Shown piece after piece: positions 43,532 to 52,001 of a stretch of 64,000 bases of DNA (position 1 is the first letter of the stretch; every line of letters starts with the position of its first letter). The stretch is from Belliella baltica DSM 15883 (lineage in GTDB: Bacteria > Bacteroidota > Bacteroidia > Cytophagales > Cyclobacteriaceae). The position numbers were made by a program, and so were the translations under genes. The stretch lies in NCBI RefSeq assembly GCF_000265405.1, contig NC_018010.1, positions 1,860,001-1,924,000 on the forward strand, in the 5' to 3' direction. A model generated the notes under the pieces. It made no database searches. It saw only the letters and a list, made by a program, of their open reading frames with translations, and had not been told where the DNA came from.

Positions 43532-43558
43532 AAAAAGCCCGGCACGGCTGGGCTTTTT
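43532..43558 (+). terminator. Terminator after the small membrane protein gene
   Basis: AAAAAGCCCGGC (43532-43543) pairs with GCTGGGCTTTTT (43547-43558) over 12 bp with one G-T pair and a 3-nt loop. Confidence 0.92.
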
Positions 43559-43568
43559 GCATTTACAG

Positions 43569-43589
43569 TTTAGCGACATTTTTCTATTA
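43569..43589. repeat. 21-bp motif also found at 40950-40970
   Basis: TTTAGCGACATTT followed by one variable base and CTATTA-type sequence; the two copies differ at one of 21 positions. One copy lies just upstream of the DUF4397 gene, the other over the stop of the XRE-like remnant. Too short to be an IS end by itself. Confidence 0.6.
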
Positions 43590-43733
43590 GAAATTTTTAA
43601 ATTTTTTGTAGGTGAGCATCTTGTCAATCAGCTTGAAGGTGGTCTGTCTGTCCTCGTCCTCCAATTGCTGTATAAATCTGAGTTGTTCGATAGCTGTCTT
43701 GTCCTTGATGACGACTTCGGAAGGGGAATTGGT
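43587..43733 (-). pseudogene. Helix-turn-helix (XRE-type) regulator, C-terminal fragment
   Basis: The minus strand reads PSEVVIKDKTAIEQLRFIQQ, LEDEDRQTTFKLIDKMLTYK and KFKNF before TAA. This resembles the end of Bacteroidota XRE-family regulators, where a DNA-binding domain is followed by a helical hairpin of this type. The frame is closed upstream by a stop at 43734-43736, so the DNA-binding part is missing. Assignment is from recalled family pattern and moderately sure. Confidence 0.55.
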
Positions 43734-44387
43734 TTACATAAAGGTAAAGCCTCAAATACTTTTCGGAATAAGTTGTCAACTTCGCTCAAACTGTCTGAGG
43801 CGGGCTGGCATGTTGGGGAACCGGGCGGGCGTTTGTTACTTTTTGTATCAAGACAAAAAGTAAGAGGAAATAATCTATTTATCTAAATAATTATTCTCTC
43901 ACCACCAAGTTCAACCCTTTTAAGGTTAGCAAATACAAGAACAGACAATTATTCATAATGCCCCAGTTTCACTGGTGGCCATTTAAGGTTAAAGCACTTC
44001 AGGCTTGCCTCCCGTAGGGATGGCTTGCCCCACAGAATTGCGGGGGCTTCCTTATTCCTATACCACATTAATTCGAGTTTTTGGAAAAAAAACCGAGTAC
44101 TTGTCTCCCACATAGGGAAATTCACCTCACTTTTTAAGGAATTTCCTCAATTTCTCTATATTATAATAATACAATTCAATATAAAATAATCATATTTATT
44201 TCCAAAAACACCCCAATTTCTACCGTCTTCCTCCCGTCCATGTTCCGACCGTGTCCCGTATGCCTCCCGACCATTCGCCGACTTTTGGCGAAAAACCAAG
44301 AAAACATATAATTATTCCAAGATTGCGCTTTTTCAAGACAAAAAAATTCGAATCAGTGCAATTTGTGTTTGGGAATAGAAATTTTAA
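43734..44387. other. Gene-poor region with several repeat structures
   Basis: Contains a perfect 11-bp inverted repeat (TTACTTTTTGT 43836-43846 with ACAAAAAGTAA 43853-43863), a GC-rich patch just before it, a GC-rich hairpin near 44026-44047 (GCCCC with GGGGGC), and an 11-bp-period CCG array (44223-44288). No supported gene; short ORFs here are antisense to the remnant or arise from the repeats. Confidence 0.6.
44223..44288. repeat. Six CCG-led units with strict 11-bp period
   Basis: CCG occurs at 44223, 44234, 44245, 44256, 44267 and 44278, exactly 11 bp apart, with degenerate sequence (about CCGnCCnTGTC) between. The GC content is far above the surroundings. The period is not a multiple of three, so it is not coding; it equals about one turn of B-DNA. 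Confidence 0.85.
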
Positions 44388-45461
44388 TTATAATTCTACC
44401 CCAAACTTAAGCCCCAAAGCTCTCAAATCATTTTCAACAGGTTTGATCAGAGGAATCCCGTTTGACATTCTTTCTGTTTCCAGTTCCCGCTCAGGATCTC
44501 CTGGGATCAAGACTTTATCATGTCCCTCGATAGGCTTAGCTGCTCTGAATCTGGAGATCCAATTGTCCATATGAGTTTTGAAATCATCGGCAGGTCTAAA
44601 TGCATCCACGCGCATCGCTCCGAAAAAATGCCCTAAACCTTTTCCAACTGGATTGGGATCAGGTTCTAAAAAAGCCACGAATGGAGGTGCCCAAGGGCCA
44701 TAATTTGCTCCTGAGAGAACAGCTGAAAAGATATCTACGATCGATCCCAAAATATATCCTTTGTGCGAACCATGTTCTCTGTCACCACCAAGTGGCAATA
44801 GTGCACCTCCTTTTTTCACACCATTAGCATCTGTGGTTTGTATGCCATCAGCATCCTGAACCCAGCCTAAAGGAGCCTCCATTTCTTTGCGCTGCAAAAT
44901 CTCCAACTTGCCATTGGCAGCAGTGGTGGTGGCCATATCTGCTACAAATGGAGGTTGGTTTTTCGCTGGAATGGCAACAGAAATCGGATTGGTACCAAGC
45001 ATTCTTTCTTTGGAAAATGTCGGACTTACCAGTGGGCTGGCATTCGTCAGTGAAATTCCAATCATATCATGTTCCAAGGCCATCATGGCATGATAACCTG
45101 CGATTCCATAATGGTTGGAATTTTTGACAGATACCCAACCGGTACCTGCAGTTTTTGCTTTTTCAATTGCTACCTGCATCGCAAAAGGCGCAACCACAAG
45201 ACCAAGTCCCCCATCTCCATCTACTACAGCGGTACTGGGAGTTTCATAACTGACGTGAACATTCGGTTTAGCATTAATCCTTCCTTTTTCCCAAAGTCTC
45301 ACATAACCCGAAAGTCTGGCCACTCCATGTGAATCTACCCCTCTCAAATCAGCGGAAAGCAAAACCTTGGCTCCTAATTCCGCATCTTGATCAGGGCATC
45401 CGATCTTGAGAAGCATATTTTTGGTGAATGAAAAAAGTTCTTGGTAACTGAATGTATTCAT
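44388..45461 (-). CDS. Ldh-family (malate/L-lactate-type) NAD(P)-dependent dehydrogenase
   Basis: 357 residues of the malate/L-sulfolactate dehydrogenase family, unrelated to classical LDH. Motifs: ADLRGVDSHGVARLSGYVRLW (with the catalytic His), VDGDGGLGLVVAPFAMQVAI, VSVKNSNHYGIAGYHAMMALEHDMIGISLTNA, LGTNPISVAIPAK and GGDREHGSHKGYILGSIVDIFSAVLSGANYGPW. It acts in the cytoplasm on a 2-hydroxy acid; the actual substrate is unknown. It is 32 bp after the Ppx/GppA gene on the same strand. Confidence 0.92.
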   Translation of the reverse strand: MNTFSYQELFSFTKNMLLKIGCPDQDAELGAKVLLSADLRGVDSHGVARLSGYVRLWEKGRINAKPNVHVSYETPSTAVVDGDGGLGLVVAPFAMQVAIEKAKTAGTGWVSVKNSNHYGIAGYHAMMALEHDMIGISLTNASPLVSPTFSKERMLGTNPISVAIPAKNQPPFVADMATTTAANGKLEILQRKEMEAPLGWVQDADGIQTTDANGVKKGGALLPLGGDREHGSHKGYILGSIVDIFSAVLSGANYGPWAPPFVAFLEPDPNPVGKGLGHFFGAMRVDAFRPADDFKTHMDNWISRFRAAKPIEGHDKVLIPGDPERELETERMSNGIPLIKPVENDLRALGLKFGVEL

Positions 45462-45493
45462 AGTAAATGAAAACTAATTGATGGTAATTTGAT

Positions 45494-46459
45494 CTAATTT
45501 ATTGATGCATCTGCTAAGGAATTATTTCCAATCAATTGGGAAATAACGCCTTCTTTCAAAGCAAAGCTTGAGCAGATAAGCATGTCTGTGTTGATATATT
45601 TGAGAATGTAGGAAATCAAACATGAAGCCACGACAATCATGTCTACACGCATGGGAATCATTCCCGGTATTTTGAGCCTTTCGGCTTTGTTCAAGGTGAG
45701 CAATTGCTCAGCAATCACTTCGAATCCAGCTCTAGGAAGTAGGAAAGTTTGTTCAGATTTTCCTTTTTTCAAATCATGGGAAGCATAATACATGTCACTC
45801 AGTGTGTCAAATGTACCCGAAGCACCCACAAGTTTGCTTGGTGAATAAGTGTTCAGTGCAGTGATTAGGTCAGGGAGTTTTTCTTCTAAAAATTGCGTGA
45901 GATTATCTTTTTCCACTTCAAGAATCGGGTCATGGTAATGAAAAAGATCCAACAAGCGCTGACCACCGATTTCGAAACTTTGTTTCCAAAGTGCTTCATG
46001 ATTATTTCCGATAATAAATTCAACCGATCCTCCTCCAATGTCCATCATCAGATGATTTTCATCATTCAAAGAACCACTGAATCTTATTCCCTCATAAATC
46101 AGCTGAGCTTCTTGAAATCCATCGATGACATTTACATTGATGTTGAATTTCTCTTTGATTTCTTGGACAAAATCACTCCCATTATCCGCATTTCTCACTG
46201 CACTCGTAGCAAAAGCAAAGATTTCTACAATTCCCTCTCCATCGATATAATTTCTAAAATGCTGTAGTGTATGAAAAGCCCTTTTCTTTGCATCCTCAGT
46301 GATGGTGTTTTTACTAATTCCACCTTGACCGATCTTTACAGCTGCTTTTTCCTTATAGATGGTAGTAAAATTAGCTGCGTTCAATTCCACCAATAACAAA
46401 TGAAATGTATTGGTGCCCATGTCAATAATCGCTGCTTTTCTAGGGGTCATACCGGCCAA
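45494..46459 (-). CDS. Ppx/GppA-family exopolyphosphatase
   Basis: Hydrolyses polyphosphate or pppGpp. 321 residues, the short two-domain form. N-terminal ATPase-fold motifs: AAIIDMGTNTFHLLLVEL, IFAFATSAVRNADNG, GFQEAQLIYEGIRFSG, HLMMDIGGGSVEFIIG and KLVGASGTFDTLSDM, then RLKIPGMIPMRVDMIVVASCLISYIL. Missing the HD domain of long Ppx proteins, as is common in Bacteroidota. Start could be ATG 46459 or 46450. Confidence 0.92.
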   Translation of the reverse strand: MAGMTPRKAAIIDMGTNTFHLLLVELNAANFTTIYKEKAAVKIGQGGISKNTITEDAKKRAFHTLQHFRNYIDGEGIVEIFAFATSAVRNADNGSDFVQEIKEKFNINVNVIDGFQEAQLIYEGIRFSGSLNDENHLMMDIGGGSVEFIIGNNHEALWKQSFEIGGQRLLDLFHYHDPILEVEKDNLTQFLEEKLPDLITALNTYSPSKLVGASGTFDTLSDMYYASHDLKKGKSEQTFLLPRAGFEVIAEQLLTLNKAERLKIPGMIPMRVDMIVVASCLISYILKYINTDMLICSSFALKEGVISQLIGNNSLADASIN

Positions 46460-46598
46460 AATTAATTTGTGCGAATATAGAAGTTTTATTTAAAAGCGAA
46501 GGACTTGCTCAGGTTTTATAAAGACTTATTATTCAAGGAAGCCGAAAAAATAACAGGATGTTAACTTTGATTTTATTTCACCTAATTTCAGAAATGTT

Positions 46599-46628
46599 TT
46601 TGCACTAATGCTGTGCTCCGTATATTTG
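46599..46628 (+). promoter_or_regulatory. Bacteroidota-type promoter of the carboxylase gene
   Basis: TTTG (46599-46602), 18-bp gap, TATATTTG (46621-46628), against the consensus TTTG-N19-TAnnTTTG. It is 27 bp before ATG 46656. Confidence 0.75.
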
Positions 46629-46655
46629 AAACAACCAAATTAACTTTAAACTAAC

Positions 46656-48239
46656 ATGAATAGCCAAACCAAAGGTATTTATACACATCCCACGAATAAG
46701 GATAAAATAGATTTACTCAAGAAGAAAAACGAAGAAGCACTTTTAGGTGGAGGAGAAGCTAGAATTGCTGCACAACATAAAAAAGGTAAACTCACCGCAC
46801 GAGAAAGAATTCATTTATTGATGGATGAAGGTTCTTTCCAAGAGATCGATAAGTTTGTCATGCATAGAGCCAAGGATTTTGGTTTGGACAAGGAGCATTA
46901 TTTAGGAGATGGCGTGGTCACAGGTTATGGTGAAATCAATGGCCGCTTGACTTATGTATATTCTCAGGATTTTACTGTTTTTGGAGGATCACTTTCTGAA
47001 ACCCATGCGGAGAAAATTTGCAAAGTGATGGATATGGCCATGAAAAATGGCGCTCCTATTATCGGATTGAATGATTCTGGTGGTGCGAGAATTCAAGAAG
47101 GTGTTGTATCACTTGGCGGATATGCTGATATTTTTTACAGAAATACTTTAGCCTCCGGTGTAGTTCCTCAATTATCAGCCATTATGGGTCCATCTGCGGG
47201 AGGAGCAGTTTATTCACCGGCCATCACAGATTTTATTTTGATGGTTGAGAACACTTCATACATGTTTGTCACAGGACCAAATGTGGTCAAAACAGTGACT
47301 CAAGAAACCGTTACAGCTGAAGAGCTAGGCGGTGCAAGTACACACAGTACAAAAAGTGGTGTTACCCATTTATCATGTGCCAACGAACTTGAATGTATCA
47401 ATCACCTCAAACAACTCTTGAGCTATATTCCTCAAAACTGTGAAGATGAAGCCCCTGTCTATGCGTATGATTTGAAAGAGGATGAATCAAGGTCTGTCTT
47501 GAATGACATCATTCCTGATAATGCAAACCATCCTTATGATATCAGAGAAGTTGTTGAAGGGATAGTTGATGAAAGTTCATTTTTAGAAGTTCATAAAAAT
47601 TTTGCTGATAATATCGTGGTTGGTTTTGCAAGATTAGCTGGCCGAAGTATCGGAATAGTCGGTAATCAGCCTCAGTCTATGGCGGGTGTTTTGGATAATG
47701 ATGCTTCCGTCAAAGCTGCAAGATTTGTTAGATTCTGTGATTCTTTCAATGTTCCTTTATTGGTTTTGGTGGACGTGCCAGGATTTTTGCCAGGAACAGA
47801 TCAGGAGTGGAATGGAATTATTACCAACGGAGCGAAGTTACTCTATGCATTCTCCGAAGCGACAGTTCCTAGAATTACAGTGATTACGCGAAAAGCTTAT
47901 GGCGGCGCTTATGATGTAATGAACTCCAAGCATATCGGTGCTGATTTGAATTTCGCTTGGCCAACAGCTGAGATTGCCGTGATGGGAGCAAAAGGAGCAG
48001 CAGAGATTATTTTCAAAAGAGAAATTGCCGATGCAGAAAATCCTGAAGAAAAGCTTCAAGAAAAGATTGACGATTACACAGCCAAATTCGCAAACCCATA
48101 CAGAGCAGCACACAGAGGCTTTATAGATGAAGTCATCATCCCATCAGAAACCAGAGACAAACTCATTCGTGGATTCAAAATGCTAGAAAACAAGGTTGAC
48201 AAACTCCCAAGAAAAAAGCATGGGAATATGCCTTTGTAG
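46656..48239 (+). CDS. Acyl-CoA carboxylase, carboxyltransferase (beta) subunit
   Basis: 527 residues of the propionyl/methylmalonyl-CoA carboxylase beta family. Two crotonase-fold halves: first with [64 protein letters not shown] and [17 protein letters not shown]; second with [65 protein letters not shown] and [36 protein letters not shown]. Propionyl-CoA carboxylase is the likeliest activity. No biotin-carrier or biotin-carboxylase gene is adjacent, so partners must be encoded elsewhere. Confidence 0.94.
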   Translation: MNSQTKGIYTHPTNKDKIDLLKKKNEEALLGGGEARIAAQHKKGKLTARERIHLLMDEGSFQEIDKFVMHRAKDFGLDKEHYLGDGVVTGYGEINGRLTYVYSQDFTVFGGSLSETHAEKICKVMDMAMKNGAPIIGLNDSGGARIQEGVVSLGGYADIFYRNTLASGVVPQLSAIMGPSAGGAVYSPAITDFILMVENTSYMFVTGPNVVKTVTQETVTAEELGGASTHSTKSGVTHLSCANELECINHLKQLLSYIPQNCEDEAPVYAYDLKEDESRSVLNDIIPDNANHPYDIREVVEGIVDESSFLEVHKNFADNIVVGFARLAGRSIGIVGNQPQSMAGVLDNDASVKAARFVRFCDSFNVPLLVLVDVPGFLPGTDQEWNGIITNGAKLLYAFSEATVPRITVITRKAYGGAYDVMNSKHIGADLNFAWPTAEIAVMGAKGAAEIIFKREIADAENPEEKLQEKIDDYTAKFANPYRAAHRGFIDEVIIPSETRDKLIRGFKMLENKVDKLPRKKHGNMPL

Positions 48240-48242
48240 TCG

Positions 48243-48259
48243 ATTGGTTATTGATTGAT
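48243..48259. repeat. Left inverted-repeat arm around the second four-helix-bundle gene
   Basis: ATTGGTTATTGATTGAT here is the reverse complement of 49127-49144 with one base inserted. It starts 4 bp after the carboxylase stop. G/T-rich simple words continue to about 48350. Confidence 0.7.
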
Positions 48260-48493
48260 TGGTTAAATAGTTACTTGGATATTAGTTGAATTAGTTATCG
48301 GTCAAAGGTGTTGATTAGCTGAAAGAACTTGAGTTGTTGAAAAAAAGTTATTTGTATTAAGATATTTCATAAAAGCTGTTGCAATGCAAGGTCAAGATAT
48401 TTGATTTTCTTTCAATTAGATTCAATTCCAAAAAATCAATAATCTGTTTGATAACTTAGCTGTCTAATTGCAAAACCATTAAATTTTAAGAGA

Positions 48494-48880
48494 ATGGGAT
48501 TTCAGACTTTTGAGGATTTAGAGGTATGGAAAAAGAGTAGAGATCTACGAATGTTTGTTAAAAAGCTAGTACAAAAATTCCCAAATGAGGAAAAATATGT
48601 TCTAGAAAAGCAAGTAATTAGATCCTCCAGGTCAATTACCAATAATATAGCAGAAGGTTATGGAAGGTTCTTTTTTCAGGAAAACATACAGTTTTGTAGA
48701 ATTGCTCGCGGTTCTCTTGAGGAAACCTTAGACCATATGATCATTGCAAATGATGAAGGTTATATATCTAATGAGGATTTGTTAGGGTTTAGAAACCTTC
48801 ATGGGGAATGTCTAAGATTGTTGAATGGATACATTAGCTATTTAATAAAAGTAAAGTCTGGTACTGCACCACCAAAATGA
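48494..48880 (+). CDS. Four-helix-bundle protein (S23/IVP-like)
   Basis: 128 residues, intact: FEDLEVWKKSRDLRMFVKKLV, VLEKQVIRSSRSITNNIAEGYGRF, ENIQFCRIARGSLEETLDHMIIANDEGYIS and FRNLHGECLRLLNGYISYLI. This is the S23-type four-helix bundle first known from 23S rRNA intervening sequences and related to the Avd protein of diversity-generating retroelements. Role outside rRNA is unknown. It lies between same-strand genes, inside a spacer whose two ends are inverted repeats, as does the broken gene at 1182. A reverse transcriptase was not found. Confidence 0.88.
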   Translation: MGFQTFEDLEVWKKSRDLRMFVKKLVQKFPNEEKYVLEKQVIRSSRSITNNIAEGYGRFFFQENIQFCRIARGSLEETLDHMIIANDEGYISNEDLLGFRNLHGECLRLLNGYISYLIKVKSGTAPPK

Positions 48881-48989
48881 TTACGGAAGAGCTTTAAAAG
48901 GTTTGAAATGTAATTAAGATATTGTTCTTAATTTAAAAATGGAATTCTTTTCATTTAAAAAGTTTCTATCTCTTAGTTTCTTGTAACGA

Positions 48990-49149
48990 TGTAAGAGCAA
49001 CCAAATAGATCAATATCTTACTTAACCATTCCCAAGTTACCAAATTCACCATTTCAACCAATAACTTAATTACCCAATTAACTTATTACCAATTTAATTA
49101 ATCAACTGAATACACAAATTCAACTTATCAATCAAATAACCAATACAGG
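48990..49149. repeat. C/A-rich simple-word region with right inverted-repeat arm (49127-49144)
   Basis: Words such as CCAATTAAC, TTACCAA, AACCAATAAC and CAATTAACTTA recur with almost no G. 49127-49144 is the partner of 48243-48259. The region ends at the ATG of the aminopeptidase gene (49150). Its complement-like G/T-rich counterpart follows the carboxylase gene at 48243-48350. Confidence 0.7.
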
Positions 49150-50217
49150 ATGTCAAAATCAGAAATATTCATTTACAAATACCTCAATACAGCAAGTCCA
49201 ACAGGCTTTGAAGCGTCGGGTCAGCAGGTTTGGCTAGATTATATCAAGCCTTTTGTGGACACCCATTTTACAGACAATTATGGAACGGCTGTAGGGGTGA
49301 TTAATCCTGATGCGGAATTTAAAGTAGTAATTGAAGCCCATGCAGATGAAATCAGCTGGTTTGTCAATTACATTACACCAGAAGGCTACATTTATGTCAG
49401 AAGAAATGGTGGTTCCGATCACATGATTGCACCTTCTATGCGTGTCAACATTCACACAGATGAAAAAGTCATTCCAGGAGTATTTGGTTGGCCGGCGATT
49501 CATGTGAGGAAAGATGGGAAAGAAGATGCGCCAACATTGGACAATATCTTTATCGATGTCGGAGCAAGGACCAAAGAGGAAGTTGAAAAAATGGGAATTC
49601 ATGTGGGCTGTGTGATCACATTTCAGGATGAGTTGACAGAATTGAACGATAAATTCTACAGTGGAAGAGCTTTAGATAATAGAGTGGGAGGATTTATGAT
49701 TGCTGAAGTAGCAAGGTTACTTCATGAATCAAAAGTCAAATTACCTTTCGGATTATATATCGTGAATGCTGTTCAGGAAGAAATCGGACTGCGAGGAGCA
49801 GGGATGATTGCTGCGAGAATCAAACCTCAAGTAGCGATAATCACCGATGTGTGTCATGATACTACGGCGCCTATGTACAACAAAATCACTTCCGGAGATT
49901 TGGTGGCAGGCAAGGGACCTGTATTAACTTATGGAGCATCTGTTCACAAGAAATTATTGGATTTAATTATTGATTCTGCTAAAAAAAGAGAAATAAATTT
50001 CCAGCGTTCCGCAGCTTCAAGAGCTACCGGGACAGACACCGATGCATTTGCTTATTCCAATGAAGGAGTGCCATCAGCCTTGATTTCACTGCCATTGAAA
50101 TATATGCACACAACGGTGGAGACTGCCAGCAAAGAAGACATCCAACAAGTCATCCAATTGATCAAAGGTTTCCTCGAAGACTTTGATCCAAAGTTTGATT
50201 TTAGATATGTGGTTTAG
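49150..50217 (+). CDS. M42-family metallo-aminopeptidase
   Basis: 355 residues. A cytoplasmic two-metal peptidase that forms large tetrahedral particles in characterised members. Motifs: SPTGFEASGQQVWLDYI, VVIEAHADEISWFV (metal His-Ala-Asp), YSGRALDNRVGGFMI (bridging Asp), NAVQEEIGLRGAGMIA (catalytic Glu pair), ITDVCHDTTAP, ASRATGTDTDAFAYS and PLKYMHTTVETAS. Complete and well conserved; peptide specificity is not predictable. Confidence 0.94.
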   Translation: MSKSEIFIYKYLNTASPTGFEASGQQVWLDYIKPFVDTHFTDNYGTAVGVINPDAEFKVVIEAHADEISWFVNYITPEGYIYVRRNGGSDHMIAPSMRVNIHTDEKVIPGVFGWPAIHVRKDGKEDAPTLDNIFIDVGARTKEEVEKMGIHVGCVITFQDELTELNDKFYSGRALDNRVGGFMIAEVARLLHESKVKLPFGLYIVNAVQEEIGLRGAGMIAARIKPQVAIITDVCHDTTAPMYNKITSGDLVAGKGPVLTYGASVHKKLLDLIIDSAKKREINFQRSAASRATGTDTDAFAYSNEGVPSALISLPLKYMHTTVETASKEDIQQVIQLIKGFLEDFDPKFDFRYVV

Positions 50218-50461
50218 TGGATTTAGTTATAGGTTAATTAGGATAAATAGTTAATTAAGTGGGAAAGTAGGCAGACAAGTTCTTTTAGTAATTCAATCTT
50301 CCAATTATACAATCCCACCCCAAGGTCTGTGTCTTCACAGACCTTCTACCCTAAGTCTGCATAGAATGCTGATTTTGTCAAATGGCTTGTGGAGACACAA
50401 GCCATGTTTAACCTTAAAACCTTCCAACCTTGTAACCTTCAAATCTTCCAATCCAATTAAA
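50218..50461. repeat. Spacer with G/T-rich left, C/A-rich right and two perfect hairpins
   Basis: Left part (50218-50275) has TTAATTAGG/TAGTTAATTAAG words; right part (50406-50461) has CCTTCCAACC/AATCTTCCAATCC words. Between are two perfect 10-bp stems: AAGGTCTGTG 50322-50331 with CACAGACCTT 50336-50345 (loop TCTT), and ATGGCTTGTG 50382-50391 with CACAAGCCAT 50396-50405 (loop GAGA). No gene. Confidence 0.75.
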
Positions 50462-51219
50462 ATGCCCATCTACACCGACCAACTCAAAAGAAAAGTAACA
50501 ATCGCCGAAAGCCCGAAGAGAATTATTTCATTGGTTCCTTCACAGACTGAGCTTTTGGTAGATCTTGGTTTAGGGGATAGGATAGTAGGGGTGACCAAGT
50601 TTTGTGTTCACCCTGAAGGATTCAAAGAGAAAAAGCAAATCATTGGGGGAACAAAGAATTTTCATTTCGATAAAATTGATCAGCTCGAGCCTGATTTGAT
50701 CATTGGCAACAAGGAAGAGAACTATCAGGAGGGAATAGAGAAGCTTGCGGAAAAGTATCCTGTATGGATGAGTGATATCTTCGATCTAAGCGATGCAATG
50801 GAGATCTTGGGATTGGAGAAATCACAGGAAGGTCTGAAGCAGCACAGCAATTGGTTGATATGATTCAAAAGGATATGGATTATGTTCCCAAGAAAAAGGA
50901 GACATCAGTATACCTGATTTGGAAAGATCCGATCATGGTAGCAGGTAAGAATACTTTTATAGACGATATGCTTGATCGGGCAGGTTACGAGAATTTGGTA
51001 AGGGAAAGTCGATATCCAGAGCTTTCGTTGAAAGAACTCACCGAAATGAATCCGGATTTTTTGCTTCTAAGTTCAGAACCATACCCATTCAAACAAAAAC
51101 ATCTGGATGAATTTTCGGCAATACTGCCAGATTCTACCATCCAGTTGGTTGACGGAGAGATTTTTAGCTGGTATGGGAGTAGGTTGAAATGTTTCAAAAA
51201 TTATATATCTAAAATATAA
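50462..51219 (+). pseudogene. BtuF-like substrate-binding (helical backbone metal receptor) protein, frameshifted
   Basis: The first frame from ATG 50462 reads KRIISLVPSQTELLVDLGLGDRIVGVTKFC, IIGGTKNFHFDKIDQLEPDLIIGNKEEN and VWMSDIFDLSDAMEIL. Near 50803-50815 the family sequence moves to another frame: GEITGRSEAAQQLVDMIQKDM, then VYLIWKDPIMVAGKNTFIDDMLDRAGYEN to TAA 51219. A single-base indel joins the halves into about 250 residues. No signal peptide, as in many short Bacteroidota members. It probably bound a corrinoid or metal complex; transporter genes are not adjacent. Could be a true pseudogene or a sequencing error. Confidence 0.88.
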
Positions 51220-51229
51220 GGTAACCTGA

Positions 51230-51931
51230 TTATTGTTCTATCATTTTCAAGAGGTCTTTAGCAGTGGGTCTTTCGCTCGGTTTTTTGCTTAGACAGAGTT
51301 CTATGAAATGATTGTAAGGCTCCATGACCGAAACCAAAGGTGTACCGATGATGCATTTGGATTTGATGTTCTCTTTGATTTTTGAAACAGGAATGTTTCT
51401 TCTGTCTCCAAAAGGGTATTTTTTTGTAAACAAAATATAAAGTAGTACTCCAAAAGACCAAATATCCATTTTGGAAGTGACCATTCCTGATTCATAGACT
51501 TCGGGAGCTATGATCTCCGGAGTATAAAACCCCCCTTTGATTTTTAATACGGTATTTTCTCTTTTTAGAGTCAGCAAGTCACCTAGTTTAAATGTGATTT
51601 TTTTACCAACCTTATGCATCAGGATATTGGAGAGCTTTAAGTCAGAGTGCACCAGTTTTTTGCTATGTAAGTAAGAGAGCCCTGTCAATGTATCCATAAT
51701 TAGGACATTGACCATTTCCAATGATACAGGATACTTGTCAATGAACTCATTTAGCGATGTAAGATTGCAGAAAGGAGTAATTGAAAAAGCTTCAATTTCA
51801 CTAGTGTTGAGTTGGAGTTTTTCTATGGGATTGATATTGGGGTGGTCTAAGTCTAAGATAATGTCAATGATAGATTTCTCGATTGCTTTTAATTGATCTT
51901 CAGAAATCAATTTTTTGATATTTTTTTTCAT
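51230..51931 (-). CDS. Protein-kinase-like protein lacking the N-lobe
   Basis: 233 residues. The C-lobe of a Ser/Thr kinase is clear: a helix-C-like start (IILDLDHPNINPIEKL), catalytic loop HSDLKLSNIL (His95, Asp97, Asn102), GDLL in place of DFG (Asp118), IAPEVYE (APE, 142-144), DIWSFGVLLY (156-165) and a closing SERPTAKDLLKMI. The glycine loop and the beta-3 lysine are absent, and no extension upstream supplies them. It might be a pseudokinase, an unusual active kinase or a truncated gene. It is divergent from the secreted-peptide gene at 52002, 70 bp away, and convergent with the BtuF-like remnant. Confidence 0.82.
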   Translation of the reverse strand: MKKNIKKLISEDQLKAIEKSIIDIILDLDHPNINPIEKLQLNTSEIEAFSITPFCNLTSLNEFIDKYPVSLEMVNVLIMDTLTGLSYLHSKKLVHSDLKLSNILMHKVGKKITFKLGDLLTLKRENTVLKIKGGFYTPEIIAPEVYESGMVTSKMDIWSFGVLLYILFTKKYPFGDRRNIPVSKIKENIKSKCIIGTPLVSVMEPYNHFIELCLSKKPSERPTAKDLLKMIEQ

Positions 51932-52001
51932 TTTTTTAATGAGTTTACTTGCTTTTTAAAATTGTTTTTTTTTTGAAAAACAACTTTTAAATTATAAACA
52001 T

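Noticed and set aside
43557..43886. 109-codon plus-strand ORF
   Set aside because: Runs opposite to the XRE-like remnant and through an inverted repeat; the minus-strand reading gives the recognisable protein.
44251..44574. 107-codon plus-strand ORF
   Set aside because: Starts in the 11-bp repeat array and runs antisense into the Ldh gene.
45893..46267. 124-codon plus-strand ORF
   Set aside because: Antisense to the Ppx/GppA gene.
48494..48880. Diversity-generating retroelement (Avd-like protein)
   Set aside because: No reverse transcriptase, template repeat or variable repeat near the four-helix-bundle gene.
50322..50405. Cobalamin riboswitch ahead of the BtuF-like gene
   Set aside because: The two hairpins are simple perfect stems; no B12-box-like sequence or multi-stem core was seen.
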